This document shows positions 54,881 through 63,242 of a stretch of 64,000 bases of DNA, in pieces (positions within the stretch are counted from its first letter, which is position 1; the number at the start of each line of letters is the position of its first letter). A model generated the notes under the pieces. It ran no database searches and had not been told where the DNA came from. It saw only the letters and a list, made by a program, of their open reading frames with translations. This DNA comes from Serpens sp035497915. Its GTDB lineage: Bacteria > Pseudomonadota > Gammaproteobacteria > Pseudomonadales > Pseudomonadaceae. Where the stretch lies: positions 139,958 through 203,957 of the forward strand of contig NZ_DATJCS010000036.1 of the NCBI RefSeq assembly GCF_035497915.1. The letters are read 5' to 3'. Both the position numbers and the translations under genes were made by a program.

Positions 54881-55894
54881 GTGAGCTACACCCCCGCCGA
54901 CCGCCTGTTCCCCGCCACCCGCCTGCGCCGCAACCGCAAGGATGAGTTTTCCCGCCGCCTGGTGCGCGAGAACCGGCTGAGCGTGGACGACCTGATCCTG
55001 CCGGTGTTCGTGCTCGACGGCGAGAGCCGTCGCGAGGCGGTGCCCTCCATGCCCGGCGTGGAGCGCCTGTCCATCGACCTGCTGCTCAAGGAGGCCGAGC
55101 AGTGGGTGGCGCTGGGTATTCCGGCGCTGGCACTGTTTCCGGTCACGCCCACGGAGAAGAAATCCCTGGACGCCGCCGAGGCCTGGAACCCGGACGGCAT
55201 CGCCCAGCGCGCCACCCGCGCCCTGCGCGCGCGCTTCCCGGAGCTGGGGGTGATCACCGACGTGGCGCTGGACCCGTTCACCACCCACGGTCAGGACGGC
55301 ATCCTGGATGAAGAAGGCTACGTGCAGAACGACGTGACGGTCGACGCCCTGGTGCGCCAGGCGCTGTCCCACGCCGAGGCCGGCGCCCAGGTGGTGGCTC
55401 CGTCGGACATGATGGACGGCCGCATCCAGGCGATCCGCGAAGCGCTGGAAGTTGCCGGCCACGTCAACGTGCGCATCCTCGCCTACTCGGCCAAGTACGC
55501 CAGCGCCTACTACGGCCCGTTCCGCGACGCGGTGGGCTCGGCCGCCAACCTGGGCAAGGGCAGCAAGAACACCTACCAGATGGACCCGGCCAACGGTGAC
55601 GAGGCGTTGCACGAAGTCGCCGCCGACCTCGCCGAAGGCGCCGACATGGTGATGGTCAAACCTGGCCAGCCCTATCTGGACATCGTCTGGCGGGTCAAGG
55701 AGACCTTCAAGGTGCCCACCTTCGCCTACCAGGTCAGCGGCGAGTACGCCATGCACATGGCGGCCATCCAGAACGGCTGGCTGAGCGAAGCGGTGATCCT
55801 GGAGTCCTTGGTCGGATTCAAGCGTGCCGGGGCCGATGGCATCCTCACCTACTTCGCGGTGCGCGCCGCGCAACTGCTGCAACAACAGGGTTAG
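54881..55894 (+). CDS. hemB: delta-aminolevulinic acid dehydratase
   Basis: A 337-aa enzyme from GTG 54881 (GGAG 8 nt upstream), the same length as in P. aeruginosa. It condenses two 5-aminolevulinates to porphobilinogen. Schiff-base Lys in VMVKPGQPYLD, another active Lys in YSAKYASAYYGPFRDA, and DVALDPFTTHGQDG, the Asp-rich Mg-dependent type rather than the Cys-Zn type. Confidence 0.96.
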   Translation: MSYTPADRLFPATRLRRNRKDEFSRRLVRENRLSVDDLILPVFVLDGESRREAVPSMPGVERLSIDLLLKEAEQWVALGIPALALFPVTPTEKKSLDAAEAWNPDGIAQRATRALRARFPELGVITDVALDPFTTHGQDGILDEEGYVQNDVTVDALVRQALSHAEAGAQVVAPSDMMDGRIQAIREALEVAGHVNVRILAYSAKYASAYYGPFRDAVGSAANLGKGSKNTYQMDPANGDEALHEVAADLAEGADMVMVKPGQPYLDIVWRVKETFKVPTFAYQVSGEYAMHMAAIQNGWLSEAVILESLVGFKRAGADGILTYFAVRAAQLLQQQG

Positions 55895-55943
55895 TGGCCG
55901 CTACGACCGCTAACCCACCTCAGCTGATCAACAGGGAATCGAG

Positions 55944-58130
55944 ATGAACACCGACGTTTCTATCGACAGTACAACCCCCGAGCTTCTGGAAGGGGTCGAG
56001 GCGCCGCAGGTCGACGCGCTGCCGGTAGCGCCCGAGCCTCCCGTGGCGACGGTGAACAACCTGGACGACACCAGCCTGTACATCCACCGCGAGCTGTCCC
56101 AGCTGCAGTTCAACATCCGCGTGCTGGACATGGCGCTGGACGAGTCCTACCCGCTGCTTGAGCGCCTGAAGTTCCTGCTGATCTTCTCCAGCAACCTGGA
56201 CGAGTTCTTCGAGATCCGCGTCGCCGGCCTGAAGAAGCAGGTCAACTTCGCCCGCGAGCAGGCCGGCGCCGACGGCCTGCAGCCGCACCAGGCGCTGGCG
56301 CGCATCGGTGAGGTGGTACACGAGCAGGTCACCCGCCAGTACTCGATCCTGCATGACGTGCTGCTCCCCGAGCTGGCCAAGCAGCAGGTTCGCTTCATTC
56401 GTCGCCGGCAATGGAATACCAAGATCAAGGCCTGGGTGCGCCGCTACTTCCGCGAGGAAATCGCACCGATCATGACGCCGATCGGCCTGGACCCGACCCA
56501 CCCGTTCCCGCTGCTGGTCAACAAGAGCCTGAACTTCATCGTCGAGCTGGAAGGCGTGGACGCCTTCGGCCGCGATTCCGGCCTGGCGATCCTGCCGGCG
56601 CCGCGCCTGTTGCCACGACTGATCCGCATTCCCGAGGAGGTCGGCGGCACGGGCGACAACTTCGTGTTCCTCTCGTCGATGATCCACGCCCATGCCGACG
56701 ACCTGTTCCATGGCATGAGCGTCAAGGGCTGCTACCAGTTCCGCCTGACCCGCAACGCCGACCTGGCGCTGGACGAGGACGTCGAGGACCTGGCCCGCGC
56801 GCTGCGCGGCGAGCTGCTGTCGCGCCGCTACGGCGACGCGGTGCGCCTGGAGGTGGCCGACAATTGCCCGGCGAACCTGTCCAACTACCTGCTGCGCCAG
56901 TTCAATCTCAGCGAAGGCGAGCTGTACAAGGTCAACGGTCCGGTCAACCTCACCCGGCTGTTCAGCATCACCGGCCTGGACGGTCACCCTGACCTGCAGT
57001 ACACGCCGTTCACGCCGAGCATTCCCAAGCCGCTGCAGAACGCCGAGAACATCTTCAACGTGGTGGCCAAGCAGGACATCCTGCTGCTGCACCCTTACGA
57101 ATCGTTCACCCCGGTGGTCGATCTGCTGCGCCAGGCGGCCAAGGACCCCCACGTGCTGGCCATCAAGCAGACGCTGTACCGCAGCGGCGCCAACTCGGAG
57201 ATCGTCGATGCGCTGGTGGAAGCGGCGCGCAACGGCAAGGAAGTCACCGCAGTCATCGAGCTGCGCGCGCGCTTCGACGAGGAGTCCAACCTGCATCTGG
57301 CCGGTCGCCTGCAGCAGGCCGGCGCGGTGGTCATCTATGGTGTGGTGGGCTTCAAGACCCACGCCAAGATGATGCTGATCATGCGTCGCGAGAACGGCGA
57401 ACTGGTGCGCTACGCCCACCTGGGCACCGGCAACTACCACGCCGGCAACGCGCGTCTGTACACCGACTACAGCCTGCTGACCGCCGACGCGGCGCTCGGC
57501 GAGGACGTCTCCAAGCTGTTCAGCCAGCTGATCGGCATGGGCAAGACCCAGCGCATGAAGAAGCTGCTGCACGCGCCCTTCACCCTGAAGAAGACCCTGC
57601 TCGACCTGATCGCCCGCGAGACCCAGACGGCCAGCGAGGGCAAGCCGGCGCATATCATCATCAAGGTCAACTCGCTGACCGATCCGAAGATGATCAAGGC
57701 GCTCTACAAGGCCAGCCAGGCCGGGGTGAAGATCGAGCTGATCGTGCGCGGCATGTGCTGCCTGCGCCCGGGCATTCCCGGGGTCTCGCACAACATCCAG
57801 GTGCGCTCGATCATCGGTCGCTTCCTGGAGCACAGCCGGGTCTACTACTTCCTGGCCGGCGGCGAGGAGCAGCTGTTCCTGGCCAGCGCCGACTGGATGG
57901 AGCGCAACCTGGACCGCCGCGTGGAAACCTGCTTCCCGGTGGAAGGCAAGAAGCTCAAGCTGCGGGTCAAGAAGGAGCTGGAAACCTACCTGGCGGACAA
58001 CACCGGCAGCTGGATCCTGCAGCCGGACGGCCGCTACCTGCGCAACACGCCGAGCGGCAATGCCCACCCGCGCAACAGCCAGATGATCCTGCTGGAGCGC
58101 CTGGCCAACCCGCAGCTGGCGGTGCTCTGA
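55944..58130 (+). CDS. ppk: polyphosphate kinase
   Basis: A 728-aa Ppk1. N-terminal domain (LSQLQFNIRVLDMALD), SNLDEFFEIRV, and two phospholipase-D-like domains with a catalytic His in VVGFKTHAKMMLI and FLASADWMERNLDRRVE near the end. Reversibly makes polyphosphate from ATP. GGGA lies 6 nt before ATG. Confidence 0.97.
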   Translation: MNTDVSIDSTTPELLEGVEAPQVDALPVAPEPPVATVNNLDDTSLYIHRELSQLQFNIRVLDMALDESYPLLERLKFLLIFSSNLDEFFEIRVAGLKKQVNFAREQAGADGLQPHQALARIGEVVHEQVTRQYSILHDVLLPELAKQQVRFIRRRQWNTKIKAWVRRYFREEIAPIMTPIGLDPTHPFPLLVNKSLNFIVELEGVDAFGRDSGLAILPAPRLLPRLIRIPEEVGGTGDNFVFLSSMIHAHADDLFHGMSVKGCYQFRLTRNADLALDEDVEDLARALRGELLSRRYGDAVRLEVADNCPANLSNYLLRQFNLSEGELYKVNGPVNLTRLFSITGLDGHPDLQYTPFTPSIPKPLQNAENIFNVVAKQDILLLHPYESFTPVVDLLRQAAKDPHVLAIKQTLYRSGANSEIVDALVEAARNGKEVTAVIELRARFDEESNLHLAGRLQQAGAVVIYGVVGFKTHAKMMLIMRRENGELVRYAHLGTGNYHAGNARLYTDYSLLTADAALGEDVSKLFSQLIGMGKTQRMKKLLHAPFTLKKTLLDLIARETQTASEGKPAHIIIKVNSLTDPKMIKALYKASQAGVKIELIVRGMCCLRPGIPGVSHNIQVRSIIGRFLEHSRVYYFLAGGEEQLFLASADWMERNLDRRVETCFPVEGKKLKLRVKKELETYLADNTGSWILQPDGRYLRNTPSGNAHPRNSQMILLERLANPQLAVL

Positions 58131-58213
58131 TCCGGCGGAACGGGTCTGCGCCGGGCTGCTGACGTCAAACCGTCGCCGCATTTTGTGATGTGCTCGATGG
58201 TTTGATTCCGTCA

Positions 58214-58278
58214 CTTGCCGAACACTCTCGCCCCGTTGCGCGCGGACGATCCCGCGCGCAACGGTCGCGATCGGCAAG
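58214..58278. repeat. nested inverted repeat (65 bp)
   Basis: Outer arms CTTGCCGA (58214-58221) and TCGGCAAG (58271-58278) enclose a perfect 13-bp inverted repeat, CCGTTGCGCGCGG (58233-58245) and CCGCGCGCAACGG (58252-58264) with a 6-nt loop. No T-run follows, so not a simple terminator. It lies between ppk and the TRAP gene. Confidence 0.7.
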
Positions 58279-58375
58279 GCTTCGGGCAGGGTGGCAGTGA
58301 AGCGGGTCGATTCCCATTCATCGCGGCTGCCGGCAGGGGAACGTCAGGCAGGCGGCGCTGAGCACGTGGTAATCC

Positions 58376-59377
58376 ATGTACCGCTTCGTTTTTCCCTTCC
58401 AGTGCCTGCTGCTGGGGCTGTTGCTGGCCCAGCCGGCCAGCGCCCAGGATGCCGAGCCCATCCTCATCCGTTTCGCCCATGTGGTCGCCGACGATACCCC
58501 CAAGGGCAAGGGCGCCCTGCTGTTCAAGCAGCTCGCCGAGCAACGCCTGCCCGGCAAGGTGCGCGTGGAGGTGTATCCGAACTCCACCCTGTATGGCGAC
58601 AGTGACGAGATGCAGGCGCTGCTCGACGGCAAGGTCGAGCTGCTGGCGCCCTCGCTGTCCAAATTCGATCGCTACACCAAGAAGCTGCAGCTGTTCGACC
58701 TGCCGTTCCTGTTCGACGACGCCGAGGCGGTGAAGCGTTTCGGGCGGCGTGAGAAGAGCCGCGAGCTGCTGCGCTCCATGGTCGGGCACGGCATCAGTGG
58801 ACTGGCCTACTGGAGCAACGGGCTCAAGCAGCTGTCGGCGGATCGTCCGCTGATGCTGCCGCAGGATGCCCAGGGCGTGAGTTTCCGTATCCAGAATTCG
58901 GCCGTGCTGCAGAGCCAGTTCGAAGCGCTGGGCGCCCAGCCGGTGCGCCTGGCCTTCGGCGCCATGTACAAGGCCCTGGAAAGTGGCCAGGTGCAGGGGG
59001 CGGAAAACCCCTGGTCGAACATCGTCAGCCAGAAGGTGCACACCGTGCAGTCGCACATCGTGGAGAGCAACCACGGCGTGCTGCACTACATGCTGATCAC
59101 CAATACGCAGTTCTGGAACAGCCTGCCCTACGCCATTCGCGTCGAACTGGACGGCATCGTCGAGGAAGTCACCCAGGTGGTGAATGCCGAGGCCGAGGCG
59201 CTCAACACGCGCGACCGTGCGCGGATCGCCGCCAGCGGTCAGGTCCGCCTGATCGGCCTGAACGCGGAGCAGCGCGCCGCCTGGCGCGAGGCGATGCTGC
59301 CGGTCTGGAAGCTCTACGAGGACGAGATCGGCGCCGACGTGATCCGCGCGGCGCTGGCCGTCAACCGCAGTCGCTGA
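58376..59377 (+). CDS. TRAP transporter solute-binding protein, DctP type
   Basis: A 333-aa protein with a signal peptide (cleavage after ASA, ~22). DctP motifs: IRFAHVVADDTPKGKGA, YPNSTLYGDSDEMQALLDGKVEL, GVSFRIQNS with the Arg that holds the ligand carboxylate, and GAENPWSNI. TRAP systems need DctQ and DctM; neither lies nearby, so the receptor must work with remote subunits or in signalling. Weak ribosome site. Convergent with ppx. Confidence 0.92.
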   Translation: MYRFVFPFQCLLLGLLLAQPASAQDAEPILIRFAHVVADDTPKGKGALLFKQLAEQRLPGKVRVEVYPNSTLYGDSDEMQALLDGKVELLAPSLSKFDRYTKKLQLFDLPFLFDDAEAVKRFGRREKSRELLRSMVGHGISGLAYWSNGLKQLSADRPLMLPQDAQGVSFRIQNSAVLQSQFEALGAQPVRLAFGAMYKALESGQVQGAENPWSNIVSQKVHTVQSHIVESNHGVLHYMLITNTQFWNSLPYAIRVELDGIVEEVTQVVNAEAEALNTRDRARIAASGQVRLIGLNAEQRAAWREAMLPVWKLYEDEIGADVIRAALAVNRSR

Positions 59378-59404
59378 GCGGCCGGGGCATGCCCCGGCTG
59401 CGCT

Positions 59405-60904
59405 TCAGTGCACGCTCAGGCGGTATTCGATGCGCTTGAGCCACTCGGCTTCCTGATCGAAGTCCGCCCGGGTCAGCGGGTTGGCGGCCAGCCAGCCCTC
59501 CGGGAAGTGCAGATCCAGATGGCGCTCGCTGGCTTCCAGGCGCACCCGGGGCATTTCCTGGGTGCCACGGATGTGGTGGAAGAGGATGGCGAAGCGCAGC
59601 AGGATGCACAGGCGCACCAGCGTGTCGGTATCGCCGTCGGCTTCCTGGAACTTGTCCAGCGGAATGTTGCGGCGATGGCCGCGCACCAGCAGCGCCAGGT
59701 TCAGCTGGTCCTGGCGCGAGAAGCCGGCCAGATCGGAATGTTCGATCAGGTAGGCGCCATGCTTGTGGTAGTGGTAGTGGGCGATGTCCAGGCCGACCTC
59801 ATGCACCCGCGCCGCCCAGCCCAGCAGTTCGCGGTGCCAGTCCTGGTCGAGGTTCCAGGCGTCCGCCACCTGCTCCAGGGCCGACAGGGCCTTGGTCTTC
59901 ACCCGCTCGGCCTGCTCCTGATCCACGTGGTAGCGCTCCATGAGCGCCGACAGGGTGCGCTCGCGCACGTCCTCGTGACTGTGACGGCCGATCAGGTCGT
60001 AGAGCACGCCTTCGCGCAGCGCGCCTTCGGAATGGGTCATGCACTGCAGGCCCAGGGCATCGAAGATGGCTTCCAGAATGGCCAGGCCGGCGGGGAAGAT
60101 CGGCCGGCGGTCCGGCTTGAGGCCCTCGAAATCGATCTGCTCGACGCTGTCCAGCTTGAGCAGGCGGCGCTTGAGCCAGTCCAGCCCCTCGGCGTTCACC
60201 TCGCCGCTACCGCGCTGGCCGGCCTGGATGACCTGGCCGATGGCGCGGATGGTGCCGGAGGCTCCGATCGCCTCCTGCCAGCCGTGGCGGCGCAGGCTGG
60301 TTTCGATGCTCATCAGTTCCAGACGTGCGGCAGTGTAGGCCTCGGCGTAACGGGCCGGGCTGATCCGGCCGTCGGCGAAAAACTGCTTGGTGAAGCTGAC
60401 GCAGCCCATCTGCAAGCTTTCCCGGACCAGCGGTTCGAAGCGCTGGCCGATGACGAATTCCGTGCTGCCGCCACCGATATCGGCCACCAGGCGGTTGCCG
60501 TCCATGTCGGGGAAGGTGTGCGACACGCCGAGATAGATCAGGCGCGCCTCCTCGATGCCGGCCACCACTTCGACCGGGTGCCCGAGCAGCGCTTCGGCGC
60601 GGCGGATGAACAGGTTGCGGTTGCGCGCCACGCGCAGCGCGTTGGTGCCGACGATGCGCACCGCGCCCTGCGGCAGGCCGTGAATCAGCTGGGCGAAACG
60701 CGCCAGGCAGTCGAGGCCGCGCTGCATGGCTTCCTCGGTGAGGTGGCGGCGTTCATCGAGGCCGGCGGCCAGCTGAACCTTGTCACCCAGACGTTCGAGA
60801 ATACGGATCTCGCCCTGATCGACGCGTGCCAGCACCATATGGAAGCTGTTCGACCCCAGATCGATGGCGGCAATCAGGGGGAACTGCTCTGGAAGATTGG
60901 ACAT
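59405..60904 (-). CDS. ppx: exopolyphosphatase
   Basis: About 499 aa from ATG 60904; the open frame upstream overlaps the trxA promoter region and is not coding. Ppx/GppA ATPase fold: AAIDLGSNSFHMVLA, GTNALRVARN, DIGGGSTEFVIG, followed by an HD-like C-terminal region. It removes phosphate from polyphosphate, the reverse direction to Ppk. It is divergent from trxA. Confidence 0.95.
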   Translation of the reverse strand: MSNLPEQFPLIAAIDLGSNSFHMVLARVDQGEIRILERLGDKVQLAAGLDERRHLTEEAMQRGLDCLARFAQLIHGLPQGAVRIVGTNALRVARNRNLFIRRAEALLGHPVEVVAGIEEARLIYLGVSHTFPDMDGNRLVADIGGGSTEFVIGQRFEPLVRESLQMGCVSFTKQFFADGRISPARYAEAYTAARLELMSIETSLRRHGWQEAIGASGTIRAIGQVIQAGQRGSGEVNAEGLDWLKRRLLKLDSVEQIDFEGLKPDRRPIFPAGLAILEAIFDALGLQCMTHSEGALREGVLYDLIGRHSHEDVRERTLSALMERYHVDQEQAERVKTKALSALEQVADAWNLDQDWHRELLGWAARVHEVGLDIAHYHYHKHGAYLIEHSDLAGFSRQDQLNLALLVRGHRRNIPLDKFQEADGDTDTLVRLCILLRFAILFHHIRGTQEMPRVRLEASERHLDLHFPEGWLAANPLTRADFDQEAEWLKRIEYRLSVH

Positions 60905-61226
60905 AAACGATAGTCTCGGAAAAAAGCCGGGCAATCCTGCCATGTGATCATGGCAGAGCCAACGTCGGAGGCGGGAAACCAGGGACGGGATGAGCGGGAG
61001 CGTCCACCGCGGCGAAGGTGATCTACGCTGTTCGCGGCGCCTCGCGGCGCCTCGCGGCGGCGGGCCCTGCGGCATCGGGTCGCGGCCGGGGGCCGGTGCG
61101 TTTCGCCCGTCGATTGGCGGCGTTGCGCCAACCCATAGGCAGAGCCAATCGCCATCGCCTTCCCGATGGGGCCGGGGAAGGCTATGATACGGCCCACTTT
61201 TGCCTTGTCCGATCACGGAGACTTCC
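60905..61226. promoter_or_regulatory. ppx-trxA divergent intergenic region
   Basis: A 322-bp region with no credible gene. It contains a short tandem repeat of CGGCGCCTCG (about 61033-61060) and the trxA promoter candidate at 61160-61188. No riboswitch-like structure is evident. Confidence 0.6.
61160..61188 (+). promoter_or_regulatory. candidate sigma-70 promoter of trxA
   Basis: TATGAT (61183-61188) is a strong -10 box; TTCCCG 17 bp upstream is a poor -35 box. The distance to the trxA ATG is 38 nt. Confidence 0.55.
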
Positions 61227-61553
61227 ATGAGTGAGTTCATCACCAACATCAGCGATGCCAGCTTCGACCAGGACGTGCTCCAGGCGGACGGCCCTGTGCT
61301 GGTTGACTACTGGGCCGAGTGGTGCGGTCCGTGCAAGATGATCGCGCCGGTGCTGGACGAGATCGCCCAGACCTACCAGGGCAAGCTGAAGGTCTGCAAG
61401 CTGAACATCGACGACAACCAGGAAACCCCGCCCAAGTACGGCGTGCGCGGCATTCCGACGCTGATGCTGTTCAAGAACGGCAACGTCGAGGCCACCAAGG
61501 TGGGCGCCCTGTCCAAGTCGCAGCTGGCTGCCTTCCTGGACGCCAATCTGTAA
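61227..61553 (+). CDS. trxA: thioredoxin
   Basis: A 108-aa protein from ATG 61227 (GGAG upstream) with the active site WCGPCK (~32-37) and cis-Pro in GIPTL. General disulfide reductase; also a known cofactor of several replicases and reductases. Followed by a strong terminator, then rho. Confidence 0.97.
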   Translation: MSEFITNISDASFDQDVLQADGPVLVDYWAEWCGPCKMIAPVLDEIAQTYQGKLKVCKLNIDDNQETPPKYGVRGIPTLMLFKNGNVEATKVGALSKSQLAAFLDANL

Positions 61554-61570
61554 GCGACCGCTGTAAAAAA

Positions 61571-61596
61571 GCCCTGCCGTTCGGCGGGGCTTTTTG
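61571..61596 (+). terminator. Rho-independent terminator after trxA
   Basis: GCCCTGCCG and CGGCGGGGC form a 9-bp stem (one G-T pair) around TT, followed by TTTTT, 17 nt after the trxA stop. Confidence 0.93.
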
Positions 61597-61786
61597 CTTT
61601 TCGGGCTGGACGCCCGTCCGTGGCCGATGGTAGATTCGGCACCGCTGTTTCTTTCACAGCCCCCCGCAAGCCGTCGTCGACGCATTTAGCATTCGTATCT
61701 GCACGCGATTTCTGGTCGCCTTCTCCGACGCGGCTCACAAGCTCGATGCTTGTCCCATCCCTACCGCATACAACTTCGTCATTCCT

Positions 61787-63043
61787 ATGAATCTGACCGA
61801 ACTCAAGCAAAAGCCGATCGCCGAACTGCTCGACATGGCCGAACAGATGGGCATCGAGAACATGGCCCGTTCGCGCAAGCAGGACGTGATCTTCGCGCTG
61901 CTGAAGAAACACGCCAAAAGTGGCGAGGAAATCTCCGGTGACGGCGTGCTGGAAATCCTCCAGGACGGTTTCGGCTTCCTGCGCTCGGCCGATGCTTCCT
62001 ACCTGGCCGGCCCGGACGACATCTACGTGTCGCCCAGTCAGATCCGTCGCTTCAATCTGCGCACGGGCGACACCATCGTCGGCAAGATCCGTCCGCCGAA
62101 GGAAGGCGAGCGCTACTTCGCGCTGCTCAAGGTCGATTCGATCAACTTCGATCGCCCGGAGAACGCCAAGAACAAGATCCTGTTCGAGAACCTCACGCCG
62201 CTGTTCGCCAACAAGCGCCTGAAGATGGAAACCGGCAACGGTTCCACCGAGGATCTCACCGGCCGCGTCATCGACCTCTGCGCCCCGATCGGCAAGGGTC
62301 AGCGCGGTCTGATCGTCGCCCCGCCCAAGGCGGGCAAGACGATCATGCTGCAGAACATCGCGGCCAATATCACCCGCAACAACCCCGAGTGCTACCTGAT
62401 CGTCCTGCTGATCGACGAGCGCCCGGAAGAAGTGACCGAGATGCAGCGCACCGTGCGCGGCGAAGTGGTCGCCTCCACCTTCGACGAGCCGCCGACCCGC
62501 CACGTGCAGGTCGCCGAGATGGTCATCGAGAAGGCCAAGCGCCTGGTCGAGCACAAGAAGGATGTGGTCATCCTGCTCGACTCCATCACCCGTCTGGCGC
62601 GTGCCTACAACACCGTGATCCCCAGCTCCGGCAAGGTGCTCACCGGCGGCGTGGACGCCAACGCACTGCAGCGCCCGAAGCGCTTCTTCGGCGCCGCCCG
62701 CAACGTCGAGGAAGGCGGCAGCCTGACCATCATCGCCACCGCGCTGACCGAAACCGGCAGCAAGATGGACGAGGTGATCTACGAGGAATTCAAGGGCACC
62801 GGCAACATGGAAGTCCACCTGAGTCGGCGCATTTCCGAGAAGCGCGTCTACCCGGCGATCGACATCAACCGCTCCGGCACCCGCCGCGAAGACCTGCTGA
62901 TCGACCCGGACATGCTGGCCAAGATCTGGATCCTGCGCAAACTGCTGCACCCGATGGACGAGCTCAGCGCGATGGAATTCATGCTGGACAAGATGAAGAA
63001 CACCAAGTCCAACGACGAATTCTTCAACTCGATGAAGCGCTGA
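61787..63043 (+). CDS. rho: transcription termination factor Rho
   Basis: A 418-aa hexameric RNA helicase. N-terminal RNA-binding domain with DGFGFLRSADASYL, Walker A VAPPKAGKT (~180) and Walker B DVVILLDSITRLARAYN. No Shine-Dalgarno sequence precedes the ATG, and there is a 190-nt leader after the trxA terminator, where rho autoregulation is expected from other bacteria. Confidence 0.98.
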   Translation: MNLTELKQKPIAELLDMAEQMGIENMARSRKQDVIFALLKKHAKSGEEISGDGVLEILQDGFGFLRSADASYLAGPDDIYVSPSQIRRFNLRTGDTIVGKIRPPKEGERYFALLKVDSINFDRPENAKNKILFENLTPLFANKRLKMETGNGSTEDLTGRVIDLCAPIGKGQRGLIVAPPKAGKTIMLQNIAANITRNNPECYLIVLLIDERPEEVTEMQRTVRGEVVASTFDEPPTRHVQVAEMVIEKAKRLVEHKKDVVILLDSITRLARAYNTVIPSSGKVLTGGVDANALQRPKRFFGAARNVEEGGSLTIIATALTETGSKMDEVIYEEFKGTGNMEVHLSRRISEKRVYPAIDINRSGTRREDLLIDPDMLAKIWILRKLLHPMDELSAMEFMLDKMKNTKSNDEFFNSMKR

Positions 63044-63099
63044 GGGGCCGGGAATCGGCAATCGGGATTCGCGGAGCCTCGACGCCGCTGCTTCCCTCC

Positions 63100-63128
63100 C
63101 TCTCCCCCAAGCAACGCTTGGGGGAGAG
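63100..63128. repeat. palindromic repeat downstream of rho
   Basis: CTCTCCCCCAAG and CTTGGGGGAGAG form a perfect 12-bp inverted repeat around CAACG, followed by GGTTGGGGTGAGGGG. This is a mobile-type intergenic repeat and may also end the rho transcript. Confidence 0.75.
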
Positions 63129-63242
63129 GGTTGGGGTGAGGGGGGGCTCCTGTACCACCACGTACAACTATTTCCCGTCGCCCCCTTTTCGTTGTCACGC
63201 AACACCCCCATAGTGTCTCGTTCAACCTGCGAGGCCATACCG

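Noticed and set aside
55920..58277. Long minus-strand open frame opposite ppk
   Set aside because: Low-complexity composition and no recognisable motif; ppk explains the region fully.
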